The translations under genes and the position numbers were made by a program. The notes below the pieces were generated by a model. That model made no database searches. It was given only the letters and a program-made list of their open reading frames with translations, and was not told the origin of the DNA. From NCBI GenBank assembly GCA_002361625.1, contig DETL01000014.1:1-7260 (forward strand): a DNA stretch of 7,260 bases, given 5' to 3'. This document shows, one piece after another, positions 6,393 to 7,260 of the stretch; the stretch's first letter is position 1, and every line of letters begins with the position of its first letter. This DNA comes from Bacteroidales bacterium UBA3289 (lineage in GTDB: Bacteria; Bacteroidota; Bacteroidia; Bacteroidales; UBA932).

Positions 6393-6420
6393 AACTTTTG
6401 TTTCTTGGTGTTAAATTCGA

Positions 6421-7026
6421 TTACTGCTTGGAGTAGATGTCGACGATCAGCTGCTCGTTGATGTTCTCCGGGATCTCGGTGCGGGCCGGGATGTTCAGGT
6501 ACTTGCCCACGAGGGTCTTGGGGTCGAACTCCAGCCAGGAATACTTCGTGGCGGAGGCAACGCTCGCCTGGATGACCTCGAGGCTCTTGGAGCGCTCGCG
6601 GACGGCGATGACCTGGCCGGGCTTCACCTGGCAGGAAGGAACGTTGCACACGACACCGTCCAGGGTGATGTGGCGGTGGAGGACCAGCTGGCGGGCGGCG
6701 GCACGCGTCGGGGCGATGCCCAGACGGTACACGAGGTTGTCCAGACGGGACTCCAGGAGGAAGAGAAGGTTCTCACCGGTCTGGCCCTTCATGCGGGCGG
6801 CACGGGCGTAGGTGTTGCGGAACTGACGCTCCAGGACACCGTACATGTACTTCACTTTCTGCTTCTCCTTGAGCTGGGTACCGTACTCCTTCACTTTCTT
6901 GCGCTTGGAAGCGAGACCGTGCTGTCCCGGAGGGGTATTTCTCTTTTCGAAGGTCTTGTCAGGGCCATAGATGGGCTCGCCGAACTTACGGGCGATGCGG
7001 GTGGTAGGACCAGTATATCTTGCCAT
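6421..7026 (-). CDS. rpsD: 30S ribosomal protein S4
   Basis: S4 is a primary 16S rRNA binder that starts assembly of the 30S body; in some bacteria it also represses its own operon. The 201-residue product starts MARYTGPTTRIARKFGEPI and carries the TPPGQHG turn (31-37). The S4 RNA-binding domain is at about 93-155 (SRLDNLVYRLGIAPTRAAAR, HRHITLDG). It ends in IPENINEQLIVDIYSKQ. The N-terminal region has no cysteines, so this is the zinc-free form. The ATG at 7024-7026 is preceded by a purine-rich AAGAAGAAG stretch. The gap to rpsK is 21 nt. I see no recognisable S4 autoregulatory structure in this short gap. Confidence 0.99.
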   Translation of the reverse strand: MARYTGPTTRIARKFGEPIYGPDKTFEKRNTPPGQHGLASKRKKVKEYGTQLKEKQKVKYMYGVLERQFRNTYARAARMKGQTGENLLFLLESRLDNLVYRLGIAPTRAAARQLVLHRHITLDGVVCNVPSCQVKPGQVIAVRERSKSLEVIQASVASATKYSWLEFDPKTLVGKYLNIPARTEIPENINEQLIVDIYSKQ

Positions 7027-7047
7027 GGTTCTTCTTCTTTAAGATGA

Positions 7048-7260
7048 TTAGACTTTGCGGCGGCCCTTCGGACGGCAACCATTGTGCGGCATCGGGGTGA
7101 CGTCGATGATTTCGGTAACGACGATTCCGGCGTTGTTGATGGTACGGATGGCGGACTCACGGCCGGCGCCCGGACCCTTCACATAGCACTTGACCTTCCG
7201 CAGACCCGCGTCGAAAGCGGTCTTGGAGGCATCCTCGGCGGCCATCTGGGCGGCGTACGG
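7048..7260 (-). CDS. rpsK: 30S ribosomal protein S11 (5' end outside window)
   Basis: S11 lies in the platform of the small subunit and helps shape the E site and mRNA exit. The last 70 codons are present, from PYAAQMAAEDASK to the stop at 7048-7050. Highly conserved S11 blocks are GLRKVKCYVKGPGAGRESAI, AGIVVTEIIDVTP and the terminal PHNGCRPKGRRKV. S11 proteins are about 129 residues, so just under half of the N-terminal side is missing. The methionine encoded at 7243-7245 is internal, since the reading frame stays open through the window edge and the upstream residues are S11-like. Position directly before rpsD fits the standard operon order. Confidence 0.98.
   Translation of the reverse strand, partial: PYAAQMAAEDASKTAFDAGLRKVKCYVKGPGAGRESAIRTINNAGIVVTEIIDVTPMPHNGCRPKGRRKV

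Noticed and set aside
7027..7047. S4 autoregulatory leader or separate promoter before rpsD
   Set aside because: The gap is only 21 nt, purine-rich, with no structure or TAnnTTTG match visible.

Overview
The window reads as a chromosomal segment from a GC-rich member of the Bacteroidota, probably Bacteroidales. Three things point there: the proteins (a zinc-free S4, an L17 with an Ala/Glu-rich tail, a PF07396-type porin, and lipoproteins with short lipobox signals), two upstream sequences matching the Bacteroidota -7 element TAnnTTTG, and weak or absent Shine-Dalgarno sequences. By eye the coding DNA is strongly G/C at third positions. Species cannot be assigned. Every gene I can support lies on the minus strand, so transcription runs from high to low coordinates. 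The long plus-strand reading frames are antisense shadows.

Right part (7260 down to 4853): the distal end of the large ribosomal-protein operon, in the usual order rpsK (S11, 5' end cut off by the window), rpsD (S4), rpoA (RNA polymerase alpha) and rplQ (L17). Gaps are 2 to 28 nt. The operon ends in a convincing intrinsic terminator just after rplQ.

Middle (4839 down to 3352): a single gene for an S41-family (C-terminal-processing type) serine protease lipoprotein with a PDZ-like segment. A perfect -7 element lies 4 nt before its best start codon, so its mRNA may be leaderless or nearly so.

Left part (3309 down to 1): a second transcription unit, apparently four genes with gaps of 25, 23 and 6 nt. 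It encodes an OprO/OprP-type outer-membrane porin, a probably surface-exposed lipoprotein with an Ig-like and a lamin-tail domain, a 212-residue protein I propose is a divergent CYTH-fold protein, and a canonical CYTH (triphosphate tunnel) protein cut off by the window edge. The pairing of two possible CYTH proteins with a porin family named for phosphate and pyrophosphate uptake is the most interesting feature. A shared role in phosphate or polyphosphate handling is a hypothesis only.

I see no tRNA, rRNA, CRISPR array, insertion sequence or phage element. No non-coding stretch exceeds 90 nt.
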